A stretch of DNA of 64,000 bases from Coriobacteriaceae bacterium (GTDB lineage Bacteria; Actinomycetota; Coriobacteriia; Coriobacteriales; QAMH01), in the NCBI GenBank assembly GCA_025992705.1, contig DAJPGJ010000001.1, forward strand, positions 372,001 through 436,000, given 5' to 3'. The position numbers and the translations under genes were made by a program. The notes below the pieces were generated by a model. It had not been told where the DNA came from. It did not search any database and worked only from the letters and a program-made list of their open reading frames with translations. Below are positions 9,365 to 16,804 of this stretch, in pieces. Each line of letters begins with the position of its first letter. Positions within the stretch are counted from its first letter, which is position 1.

Positions 9365-10630
9365 ATGAGCCAGGATATGATAAGCGTTGATGAGGCGCGC
9401 CAAAGAACGATTGAGCTTGCGGGTAACGCTCGTTTTAGAACGCCGGTCGAAGAGGTCGATTTGTTTGCCGCTGTTGGGCGAGTCGCCGCCGCTGATCTCA
9501 TAAGTGATATCGACGTTGTGCCTTTCGATAATACGGCAATGGACGGATTTGCCGTAGTCGCGTCATCTCTCAAGGATGCGAGCGAAGAAGCCCCTGTCGA
9601 GCTTGAGATTGTGGACTGGGTCGGTGCAGGCGTTGTGAGCGAGGTCGTTCTCAAGCCCGGAGAGGCAATTCGCATCATGACGGGTGGCATTATGCCGCAG
9701 GGTGCCGATGCGGTGGTCAAGATTGAGGACACGACCTTCACCGGTGACGGTGGAGTGGGCGAGCACGTACGCATATTCGCTCCTGTAAGCAAGACCAATG
9801 TGCGCAAAGCGGGCGAGGAGGCCAAGGCGGGCGATGTCGTCGTCCGCGAGGGCGAGGTGATTCGCGCCGCAACCGTAGGCCTGCTCGCGAGTACCGGAAA
9901 CACGGTCGTTCCCGTACACGCCCGCCCCAAGGTTGGCGTTATCAGCATCGGCACAGAACTTGTCGCTCCTTCGGTAAAGCCCGAGCCAGGCAAGATTCGC
10001 GATGCGAACGCATACGTATTGGGCGCATATGCGCTCGAGCTTGGCTGCGAGGTGAATCTGTATCCGATTGTCAGGGATGACGAGGCTGCCATCCGCGCCT
10101 TGTTCGAGCAAGCAATCGATGAATGCGATTTTGTCGTTTCGAGCGGTGGCGCGAGCAACGGCGATTTTGACTACGCCATCGAAACCGTTCGCGATCTGGG
10201 GGAGGTTGTTTTTGATTGCGTGAGCTTGCGACCGGGTAAAGCTCAGGCATTTGGTTGTGTAGGCGATACGCTTGTCGAAGTTCTCTCGGGCAATCCAGCA
10301 GCTGCCGCAGTGGGCTTTCAGCTTTTCGGTCGGCCGGCACTACGCGCCATGCAAGGCTACGCAGAGCTTGATCGTCCCGTTAGCGACGCCGTTCTTGCGC
10401 AACCGACGCGCAAGAAGGAAGCTCGCGCTTTTTACCAGCGCGGTCATCTTGAGGTTGGGGAGAACGGCGAGTTGCTTGCATGTCAGGAAGAGAAGCAGTC
10501 ATCTGCCCTCTTGTCGGAAATGAATCGCAGCACCGTGCTCATAGAGCTCCCGCAGGGTACGGGGACATTCGAGGTTGGAACACCTGTCAAGTGCCTTCAC
10601 CTGGACATAGATGAAGGCGTAGTTATCTAG
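9365..10630 (+). CDS. moeA: Molybdopterin molybdenumtransferase MoeA
   Basis: The 421-residue product matches MoeA length. FDNTAMDGFAV (residues 54-64) is the family hallmark. GGASNGDFD (near 261-269) and SGNPAAAAVG belong to the MPT-binding/MogA-like domain, and the C-terminal beta domain is complete. MoeA inserts molybdate into adenylylated molybdopterin to make active Moco. A GAGAGGA ribosome site precedes the ATG, and a strong terminator follows, so it is probably a single-gene unit. Its place next to a cluster of molybdenum enzymes is consistent with supplying them. Confidence 0.95.
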   Translation: MSQDMISVDEARQRTIELAGNARFRTPVEEVDLFAAVGRVAAADLISDIDVVPFDNTAMDGFAVVASSLKDASEEAPVELEIVDWVGAGVVSEVVLKPGEAIRIMTGGIMPQGADAVVKIEDTTFTGDGGVGEHVRIFAPVSKTNVRKAGEEAKAGDVVVREGEVIRAATVGLLASTGNTVVPVHARPKVGVISIGTELVAPSVKPEPGKIRDANAYVLGAYALELGCEVNLYPIVRDDEAAIRALFEQAIDECDFVVSSGGASNGDFDYAIETVRDLGEVVFDCVSLRPGKAQAFGCVGDTLVEVLSGNPAAAAVGFQLFGRPALRAMQGYAELDRPVSDAVLAQPTRKKEARAFYQRGHLEVGENGELLACQEEKQSSALLSEMNRSTVLIELPQGTGTFEVGTPVKCLHLDIDEGVVI

Positions 10631-10654
10631 TTTCATGCGGAACATCGCCAGCAA

Positions 10655-10686
10655 AAGCCGCTTCTATCGCGAAGCGGCTTTCTTTT
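10655..10686 (+). terminator. Rho-independent terminator after moeA
   Basis: Stem AAGCCGCTTC/GAAGCGGCTT (10 bp, loop TATCGC) followed by TCTTTT. Confidence 0.9.
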
Positions 10687-10704
10687 GCGTATAGATGGCA
10701 ATTG

Positions 10705-10790
10705 GGGGACAGACCCTGCTGTACCGACCCCGCTGTACCGACCCTGCCACACTGGCCCCCACACGTAAGCGGAAAAGAGGGGACGGACCC
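10705..10790 (+). repeat. Two repeat cores before larE
   Basis: A canonical core is at 10705-10716 and the variant GGGGACGGACCC at 10779-10790. Between them are degenerate copies of the right half (CCGACCCTG-type). The second copy sits where a -35 box would fall for the TATAAT at 10810-10815. Confidence 0.85.
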
Positions 10791-10845
10791 TCACGCAAGC
10801 TCCCCCAGGTATAATCGTTTCGCCAGCATCATTATGAGGAGTCAG

Positions 10846-11661
10846 ATGCCCGCCCAAACTCCTGATGAAAAATACAGTGTCCTACTTGACCATTTGCAAT
10901 CATTCGAGAGTGTTGCGGTCGCGTTTTCCGGTGGTGTGGATTCTTCTCTGCTCCTGCACGCCGCACGCGAAGCGCTCGGCGAAAGGGCAATCGCAATTAC
11001 GGCTCAATCGCGTCTTTTTCCGCAACGAGAGCTCGACGAAGCTTCTGCATTTTGCAGGGACCGAAGTATCTTGCAGCTAGTCGTCAACACAAATGAGCTT
11101 GAGGATGATGCGTTCCGGCAGAATCCGTCCAATCGCTGCTATCTCTGCAAGACGGGCCTGCTGCGCGCCGTCGTTCAAACGGCAAGTGCACACGGAATCG
11201 AGACGGTTGTCGAGGGATCAAATATCGACGATGAGGATGATTATCGTCCGGGGGCTCGGGCAATAGCCGAGCAGGGGGTGTTAAGTCCTTTGAAGGAGGC
11301 TGGTTTCTCGAAGGATGAGATACGCGTTCTTTCACGCGAGAAGGGCCTTCCTACCTGGAACAAGCAGTCATTCGCATGTCTTGCCTCGCGCTTTGCATTT
11401 GGGAATTTCATTAGTGATGAGCGTTTGGTTGCAATTGATGAGGCGGAGCAATGTCTGCTTGATAGGGGGTTTCGGCAGGTCCGTGTGCGTTTTCACGGGG
11501 AGATTGCACGTATCGAGGTGCTACCAAGTGATTTAGCGCGTCTTGTCGAGCCAGGTGTTCGTGAGGATGTAAGTCAAAGACTCAAAGCGCTAGGGTTTAA
11601 GCACGTGACACTTGACCTCGATGGATATAGGACAGGCAGCATGAATGCGATGATCGAATGA
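10846..11661 (+). CDS. larE: LarE-like ATP-dependent sulfur transferase (PP-loop)
   Basis: The product is 271 residues. The PP-loop SGGVDSS is at 28-34. Cys98 and Cys101 (NRCYLC) and Cys178 (FACLASR) form the three-cysteine set known from LarE enzymes thought to use a 4Fe-4S cluster. LarE adds sulfur to the nicotinate-derived precursor of the nickel-pincer cofactor of lactate racemase. No larA, larB or larC is in the window, so the target here is unproven. I chose the ATG at 10846 because GAGGA is 5 bp upstream; earlier in-frame codons run through repeat DNA. A TATAAT box lies at 10810-10815. Confidence 0.85.
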   Translation: MPAQTPDEKYSVLLDHLQSFESVAVAFSGGVDSSLLLHAAREALGERAIAITAQSRLFPQRELDEASAFCRDRSILQLVVNTNELEDDAFRQNPSNRCYLCKTGLLRAVVQTASAHGIETVVEGSNIDDEDDYRPGARAIAEQGVLSPLKEAGFSKDEIRVLSREKGLPTWNKQSFACLASRFAFGNFISDERLVAIDEAEQCLLDRGFRQVRVRFHGEIARIEVLPSDLARLVEPGVREDVSQRLKALGFKHVTLDLDGYRTGSMNAMIE

Positions 11662-11667
11662 CGAAAA

Positions 11668-11719
11668 GGGGACGGACCCTCGATTTCCGATGAGCGAATG
11701 ACAAAAAGGGGACAGACCC
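11668..11719 (+). repeat. Two repeat cores after larE
   Basis: GGGGACGGACCC is at 11668-11679 and the canonical core at 11708-11719, beginning just after the larE stop. Partial right halves (GGACCCTCGATCTCCGC) trail to about 11750. Confidence 0.85.
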
Positions 11720-11868
11720 TCGATCTCCGCGGACCCTCGATCTCCGCGATTTTCCGCTTACCGTTCCTTGTCGGGGTTCTTGTTGCCGTTCTTGCCATTG
11801 GCTGTCGCCCCTCGTAGTCAATGCCCTATACTTGCTATCACAACCACTACAGTACATAAGGAGAATTC

Positions 11869-12303
11869 ATGAGCGAATCACGCGCCGGATGGTATCCGGA
11901 CCCTTCGGGCGATCAATCAAGGCTTCGGTATTGGGATGGAAGCCAGTGGACCAACGATTATGCTGACAGCCCCGCAAGCTCCCAAGCATCGGCCGGGCAA
12001 GATCCCTCGCCCTCTGAGGAGATAGCGTATCAAGCGCAGATTGTTGACAATTGCCAGGTTACGTATGACATGTCATCACAGGATTCCACATTGCGGCTCA
12101 TCGCTTTCGTCTTCTGCATCATCTCAACTGTGACAGCCGGGTGGATGCTTATCCCTCTTGCCTGGATGATTCCCATGACCGTGTGCGCTTGGGGAATCTA
12201 CAAGGGCAAAAGGCCAAACACCGTGGCATTTGGCGTATGCACGTTGATTTTTGTGAGCCTTGTGGGAGGCATTTTGCTGCTCGTCTCCAAGAAGGACGCC
12301 TAA
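11869..12303 (+). CDS. DUF2510 membrane protein
   Basis: The product is 144 residues. The N-terminal 30 residues carry the DUF2510 pattern (GWYPDPSG, then LRYWDGSQWT). This module is common in actinobacterial membrane proteins. After a linker there are two or three transmembrane helices from about residue 75 to the C-terminus, ending in KKDA. A strong TAAGGAG site precedes the ATG. The function of DUF2510 proteins is not established. Confidence 0.85.
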   Translation: MSESRAGWYPDPSGDQSRLRYWDGSQWTNDYADSPASSQASAGQDPSPSEEIAYQAQIVDNCQVTYDMSSQDSTLRLIAFVFCIISTVTAGWMLIPLAWMIPMTVCAWGIYKGKRPNTVAFGVCTLIFVSLVGGILLLVSKKDA

Positions 12304-12348
12304 TTCGTATTGACGCAAAATGAAATGAGGAGAAGGGAATGAGAAGAA

Positions 12349-12442
12349 GGGGACAGACCCTCGATTTTCAGACCCTCGTCTTCCCGCTCTCTCATTTCCC
12401 AGCACCTGCAATCCCGCTGCGTAACAAAATGGGGACAGACCC
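12349..12442 (+). repeat. Two repeat cores before the trigger-factor-like gene
   Basis: Canonical cores are at 12349-12360 and 12431-12442, with right-half fragments between them. Confidence 0.9.
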
Positions 12443-12558
12443 CGCATTCCCCGCACACTCTATTCAGTTCGGCATATAGTGTGTGCGTACGCCATATTAT
12501 GGCCAACGAATCCCGCGCACAGCATCGCACGGGATAGAAGCGGAAGTGGGTTTACCTC

Positions 12559-13863
12559 ATGAAGATCAGCAAGATCAAGAAAGCCGATGGCAAGACCATT
12601 CTCGAGGTCACAGCAAGTGCCGATGACGTCAACAAGGCGTTTGCTCTCGCGGAGCTCGACTTTGCCAACTCCATGGGGATAAACCCCACGCCAGACAAAA
12701 CCCTCGCGCAAATCGCCGAGGAAAAGATGGGCATCAAGAATCTCGACTCCATTATCGAGGCCAATGCCGTTGAGGCGCTCGCGCCTTTCGCAATTGATCA
12801 AAGCGGCATCGCCCCCGCGTTTCCTCCCCATCCTACGCCGAGCACGGCTCTCAAGCGTAACCAGGAATTCTCCTTCACCATGGAGGTGACCCCTAAGCCC
12901 GACTACGAGCTTACCTCCTACGATCCCATCGAGATCACCCTTCCCGAATTCACCATCAACGAGGCCGAGGTTGACGCGCAGATTCAGCAGCTTGCCGAGC
13001 GCAACACCACGTACACCACCGCGGACCCCAAGCCGCTTGAGAAAGGCGATGCATGTCTCGTGGCGATAAAGTGCTACGAAGACGGCAAGGAGCTTACCGG
13101 CCTTACCACCGATGGGCGCACGTACGTTGCGGGCGAAGGCTACATGCCTGCCGATTTCGACGCGCACATCTTTGGCATGGAGCCGGGCGAAACGCGCAAG
13201 TTCGTCTTCGAGGGCCCGAGCGTCGATGAGAATTACAACGAGTTCACGCAAAAGTTTGACTGCGAAGTCACGCTCAAGGAAATCCAGAAGCCCGTTGTTC
13301 CCACCATCGACGATGCGTGGCTCAGCACGAATCTCCCCATGTACAAGAGTCTGGATGACCTGCGCACCGAGATTCGCGGCAACATCGAGCGCCGTGATCG
13401 CGAGCAGTACGAAGCGTATAAACGCCAGGTGGCCGCCAGCGTGCTGGGCGAGCGTTTCGAGGGCAAGATCGCCGACGAGGTATACGAAAGCGCACGTGAC
13501 AACCTCATGAGGAACATCCGCATTGGCTTGCAGCAGCAGGGCATGTCCTGGGAGGATTACGTGAGCCAAAACGGCGGCGAACAGCAGATAAACATGATGC
13601 TCATGCTACAAACGCGCGAGATGGTCGTTCAGGGATACGCGCTTGATGCGGTCTTCCGCCATGAGAACCTTGGATTGTCCGAGGATGATATCGACGAGGC
13701 GTGCCACATGATGGCACCCAACGCCAACCCCAAGCAGGTTCGGCAGCAGATAGAAAACGAGGGAAAGAACTTCGTCTTGCGTGAGTCCGCCGAGCGTCTC
13801 AAGGCGAACAAATGGGTTGCCGATCATGCAAAAGTCACTATTCAGGAGGCACCGCAGGCATAG
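12559..13863 (+). CDS. Trigger-factor-like chaperone/peptidyl-prolyl isomerase
   Basis: At 434 residues it matches trigger factor in length and order: an N-terminal domain of about 120 residues, a central FKBP-like domain (about 150-245, with MPADFDAHIFGMEPGE), and a long helical C-terminal chaperone region. In true trigger factor a GFRxGKxP loop docks on ribosomal protein L23. Here the matching stretch reads GINPTPDKTLAQ, so that signature is missing. It may be a paralogue that does not bind the ribosome in the usual way. The ribosome site before the ATG is weak (GGAAGTGGG). A strong terminator follows. Whether a canonical tig gene exists elsewhere cannot be seen here. Confidence 0.8.
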   Translation: MKISKIKKADGKTILEVTASADDVNKAFALAELDFANSMGINPTPDKTLAQIAEEKMGIKNLDSIIEANAVEALAPFAIDQSGIAPAFPPHPTPSTALKRNQEFSFTMEVTPKPDYELTSYDPIEITLPEFTINEAEVDAQIQQLAERNTTYTTADPKPLEKGDACLVAIKCYEDGKELTGLTTDGRTYVAGEGYMPADFDAHIFGMEPGETRKFVFEGPSVDENYNEFTQKFDCEVTLKEIQKPVVPTIDDAWLSTNLPMYKSLDDLRTEIRGNIERRDREQYEAYKRQVAASVLGERFEGKIADEVYESARDNLMRNIRIGLQQQGMSWEDYVSQNGGEQQINMMLMLQTREMVVQGYALDAVFRHENLGLSEDDIDEACHMMAPNANPKQVRQQIENEGKNFVLRESAERLKANKWVADHAKVTIQEAPQA

Positions 13864-13891
13864 CTCAACTGCGATATTTAGTCTGGCTTGG

Positions 13892-13920
13892 CGCCGAGGG
13901 AATGTTTCCCTCGGCGTTTT
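13892..13920 (+). terminator. Rho-independent terminator
   Basis: An 11-bp stem CGCCGAGGGAA/TTCCCTCGGCG with a 3-nt loop, then TTTTCTTTT. Confidence 0.9.
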
Positions 13921-13942
13921 CTTTTGCCGCAGGTGGGAAGAT

Positions 13943-13954
13943 GGGGACAGACCC
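13943..13954 (+). repeat. Single repeat core
   Basis: A canonical core preceded by GCAGGTGGGAAGA, the usual left linker, between the two facing terminators. Confidence 0.85.
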
Positions 13955-13998
13955 TCTTTTGGCTGACCCCCAATTGGCTGCGGTGCTATCGCGCATGC

Positions 13999-14049
13999 AA
14001 AAAGGCACCGAAGAGACCAATGGGCAGGGGAGGTCGTCTTCGGTGCCTT
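13999..14049 (-). terminator. Terminator of the minus-strand FKBP operon
   Basis: A 13-bp perfect stem (AAGGCACCGAAGA and its complement) with a 22-nt loop. On the minus strand it ends in five T. Confidence 0.85.
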
Positions 14050-14085
14050 CGTGCTCGGCAGAGGACTGAAAGGGGGATGGAGGGT

Positions 14086-14511
14086 CTAATCCTCAAGCTC
14101 GAGGAGCTTGACCCAGTACACAATGTCCTTGCCAGCGAGGGGGTGATTGAAGTCGATGGTAGCGACTTGGTTCTCAACGCTCACCACCTTGGCCGGAATC
14201 GGCTCGATATTGCGCGGGGAAGTCCACCCAATATACTCGCCGACAGGCAGGTTCTCGCCGTTGGGAACCTTGTAGGTGGGGAAGTGCTGCACGGCGCTCT
14301 CGTCGTACTCGCCATAAGCGTCAGCCGCCGCGAGCTCGACGGTGCGCTCTTCGCCCGGTTCCATCTCGAGCAAGGCGTCCTCAAGGGCTTTCATGACCTG
14401 CCGCCTGCCGAGGATTATCTCGTGGGGAGTGCCTTCGCAATCGTCGAAGACCTCGCCATTGGGAAAACTGCCCCGATACAGAAAACGCGCAGTCTGTCCT
14501 TTGTGTGCCAT
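14086..14511 (-). CDS. SlyD-like FKBP peptidyl-prolyl isomerase
   Basis: The product is 141 residues. The FKBP half-domain is split by an insert-in-flap domain as in SlyD. FDDCEGTPHEIILGRR and the late motif DFNHPLAGK are typical. The His/Cys-rich metal-binding tail of E. coli SlyD is absent. It should assist folding of cytoplasmic proteins. AAAGGA precedes the ATG. It follows a 55-residue ORF on the same strand and has its own terminator. A second family member is at 27733. Confidence 0.9.
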   Translation of the reverse strand: MAHKGQTARFLYRGSFPNGEVFDDCEGTPHEIILGRRQVMKALEDALLEMEPGEERTVELAAADAYGEYDESAVQHFPTYKVPNGENLPVGEYIGWTSPRNIEPIPAKVVSVENQVATIDFNHPLAGKDIVYWVKLLELED

Positions 14512-14574
14512 GCCAGTCCTTTCGTCATGTGGGAGGTGCCGAAAGCGCCCCCGCTGCTCACCCGAGCTGGCCGA

Positions 14575-14742
14575 TTAATGCCAACGCTGAGAGGTGAGGA
14601 AAAATCCCTCGACGGGCTTGATCTCGCTATCGTCATCAACAAGATCAGCAGCGAGCTCTTCGGCGTTGTTGCAGATCGCGCTCACGGGAGCCTCGATCTC
14701 GTCGACCTCTGCAGTCTCTTCGGTAATCTTCTCGTCAGCCAT
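14575..14742 (-). CDS. Small acidic protein, unknown
   Basis: A 55-residue acidic protein (MADEKITEETAEV start, many Glu and Asp). I chose this ATG because GGAGAGGAAACC directly precedes it. It lies 63 bp upstream of the FKBP gene on the same strand, so the two are probably co-transcribed. No family recognised. Confidence 0.6.
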   Translation of the reverse strand: MADEKITEETAEVDEIEAPVSAICNNAEELAADLVDDDSEIKPVEGFFLTSQRWH

Positions 14743-14976
14743 GGTTTCCTCTCCTCTTCGTCGAATGCAAGGTTGCCAGACCTCGGCGGTTACGCCCTCA
14801 TAACCCATGCGAGGGCAACTCGTATGAAATTCTGGCGTCCATCAGATGGTAGTTCCCAGCTCGCCGTATGCATATCGTATGAAAGGTATGAGATTAGACA
14901 CGACCTATCAAACTCCCCGCTCGATGCCTGCCGTAAGTCAAGGCGATAGGGTGTGTATCAATAGCGAGCAAATAGA

Positions 14977-15023
14977 GGGTCTGTCCCCCAATTGCCAGTC
15001 CTGGCGAGGAAGGGTCTGTCCCC
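14977..15023 (-). repeat. Two reverse repeat cores between divergent genes
   Basis: GGGTCTGTCCCC at 14977-14988 and 15012-15023, exactly 35 bp apart, each followed by CCAATTGCCAG. The rest of the 14743-15055 divergent gap has no gene I can support; it must hold the promoters of both flanking units. Confidence 0.9.
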
Positions 15024-15055
15024 CAATTGCCAGATGAATATGCAGGAGGAGATTC

Positions 15056-16342
15056 GTGAACCAGAACATTGATGGTAATACTGGTACCGTCACAAACAAC
15101 GGCGAGGCACAAGGTGTCCGCAGATACCAGAATCCCGTGCTCGTGGGCATCATTTTGCTCATCTCGGGAATATCGGTGGCGATGATTCAGTACAAGGTCC
15201 CCACCATCATGACAAACCTCATGGGAATTTTCAGGATGGACGCGGCGACTGCCTCCTGGCTCATGTCGATTTTCACGCTCGTGAGTATCTTTGTCGCGTT
15301 GCCGGCTGGCGCGCTCGCGCAGCGCTTCGGCGCAAGGCGCATGCTCGTTATTGCGTGCGGCATCGCCGTTCTCGGTTCGCTCATTGGCCTCTTTTCCGAA
15401 ACGAGTCCGATGCTTATTGCTTCGCGTGCGGTTGAAGGTGCCGCTCTCACGATTCTCACAACCTGCGGACCGATTATCGTTCAGCAGAATGTGAGCCCTG
15501 ACAAAGTTGGCACTTCGATGGGCATCTGGGGCATCTGGGGATGTCTGGGATCAACTGTCGCCGCCGTGCTCACGCCAACCGTCTTTGGCATGTGGGGTTT
15601 CGATGGCCTTTGGATTGCATTTGCCGTGGTCAGCGCTGTTGCAGCTGTTCTCGTTCTAATCTTTATCCGCAAACCGCAAGCTGCTTCTGCGGCAGCCGAG
15701 GGTCTGTCCCCCGATTCCCGCGAATCGCAAGAAGCTGGCATGCAAGGGTCTGTCCCCACCGCGCCAGTGAAGCCTCGCTATCGTGATATCTTCTCGAAGG
15801 ACATGTTCCTGTTCTTCGGCGCGTTCGTTGTTTACAACATCTGCATGCTCGCGATTCTCGCGTTTGTGCCGACAATTCTGCAGATGCAGGGGTTCGACCC
15901 GACGCTCTCGGGCATCATCAGCACGGCCCCCATGCTGCTCTCGATTATATCCTCGCCGCTTTTCGGAGTGATCTCTGACAAAATCGGGCGCAATAAACCC
16001 CTGCTCATCATTGCTATGTTCGTTATGGGTCCCTGCACCTTCTTGCTCTACACGCAAACAGGCCCGCTACTCTGGGTGGGCGTCTTTGCGATGGGCCTGC
16101 TTGGGATGGGTGGCATTGGTCAGTACCTTTCGGGGTTTACGAAGCTGCTGCCGAGCCCGGAGCTCGCGTCTGTGGGCATGGGTGTTCTCGTGACCTTTCA
16201 GGGCGTTGGCCAGTTTCTCGGCACATTCTTCGTGCAGATGCTGCTTGGTCCACAGCTGGCCGAGTGGTGGTTTGCCGGCATGGTGCTCATGTTCCTTGGA
16301 TTTGCGGGAACGGCCCTTATCGCCATCTGCAAGCTTCGTTGA
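15056..16342 (+). CDS. MFS transporter
   Basis: A 428-residue, 12-helix major facilitator. The start is GTG with AGGAGGAG 7 bp upstream. After TM1 it has the phrase IQYKVPTIM, shared with the MFS protein at 48931, so the two are paralogues. The central cytoplasmic loop between TM6 and TM7 (about residues 205-240) contains two in-frame repeat copies that encode EGLSP and GSVP. The substrate cannot be read from sequence. Its position just upstream of the LuxR gene and the oxidoreductase cluster suggests uptake or export of the substrates of those enzymes. Confidence 0.9.
   Translation: MNQNIDGNTGTVTNNGEAQGVRRYQNPVLVGIILLISGISVAMIQYKVPTIMTNLMGIFRMDAATASWLMSIFTLVSIFVALPAGALAQRFGARRMLVIACGIAVLGSLIGLFSETSPMLIASRAVEGAALTILTTCGPIIVQQNVSPDKVGTSMGIWGIWGCLGSTVAAVLTPTVFGMWGFDGLWIAFAVVSAVAAVLVLIFIRKPQAASAAAEGLSPDSRESQEAGMQGSVPTAPVKPRYRDIFSKDMFLFFGAFVVYNICMLAILAFVPTILQMQGFDPTLSGIISTAPMLLSIISSPLFGVISDKIGRNKPLLIIAMFVMGPCTFLLYTQTGPLLWVGVFAMGLLGMGGIGQYLSGFTKLLPSPELASVGMGVLVTFQGVGQFLGTFFVQMLLGPQLAEWWFAGMVLMFLGFAGTALIAICKLR
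15700..15757 (-). repeat. Two reverse repeat cores inside the MFS gene
   Basis: GGGTCTGTCCCC at 15700-15711 and 15746-15757 lies in frame in the segment coding for the central cytoplasmic loop. Confidence 0.9.
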
Positions 16343-16348
16343 TAAAAA

Positions 16349-16516
16349 GGGGACAGACCCTTCTGTAACGACGCCTCGTATTTCGTTGCGTATCAAGAAG
16401 GCAAGAAGGGGACAGACCCTCGTTTGCCTGGACCCTCACTCGCTGGGAAGAAGGGGACAGACCCTCGTTTGCCTGGATCCTCGCTCGCCTGCAGGTGGCA
16501 AGAAGGGGACAGACCC
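16349..16516 (+). repeat. Four repeat cores between MFS and LuxR genes
   Basis: Canonical cores at 16349-16360, 16408-16419, 16453-16464 and 16505-16516, with linkers such as CCTCGTTTGCCTGGA repeated. The rest of the 16343-16804 gap is AT-richer and holds the poly-G tract, but no gene. Confidence 0.9.
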
Positions 16517-16745
16517 TTCCGCACCCCTTCCGCATCGTCCCCTCGAACCTTTGCTACCTGCGCTTTCATTCCGCATATCACGCACGTCATACTTTTTATA
16601 CGATGGTGCCGCATGCCTGCAGACGATATATTTATTCTGCAAGTTGGGTTTATATTCGCGCATCATGCATATCATGTCTCCCCGCAGTCGTAGGGAGCCA
16701 CGCCATCATGCGCGGGCTATATCCACTATCGAACGCCACTCTCTC

Positions 16746-16758
16746 GGGGGGGGGGGGG
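16746..16758 (+). repeat. Run of 13 G upstream of the LuxR gene
   Basis: An uninterrupted G13 tract lies 46 bp before the chosen ATG, in the likely promoter/leader region. Tracts of this length are prone to slipped-strand length change. Confidence 0.85.
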
Positions 16759-16804
16759 CACTCGTAGCATGTGCATCGTGCTGTGCGAGTCAAGGGGGCG
16801 TGCC

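Noticed and set aside
10702..10845. N-terminal extension of the LarE-like protein
   Set aside because: The extension is translated repeat DNA; the ATG at 10846 has a ribosome site and begins where LarE homology starts.
16349..16516. Small ORFs translated across repeat clusters (products rich in GTDP, GQTL, GDRP, GLSP, GSVP)
   Set aside because: They are read-through of the repeat in each frame, without ribosome sites; the same short phrases appear in every cluster.
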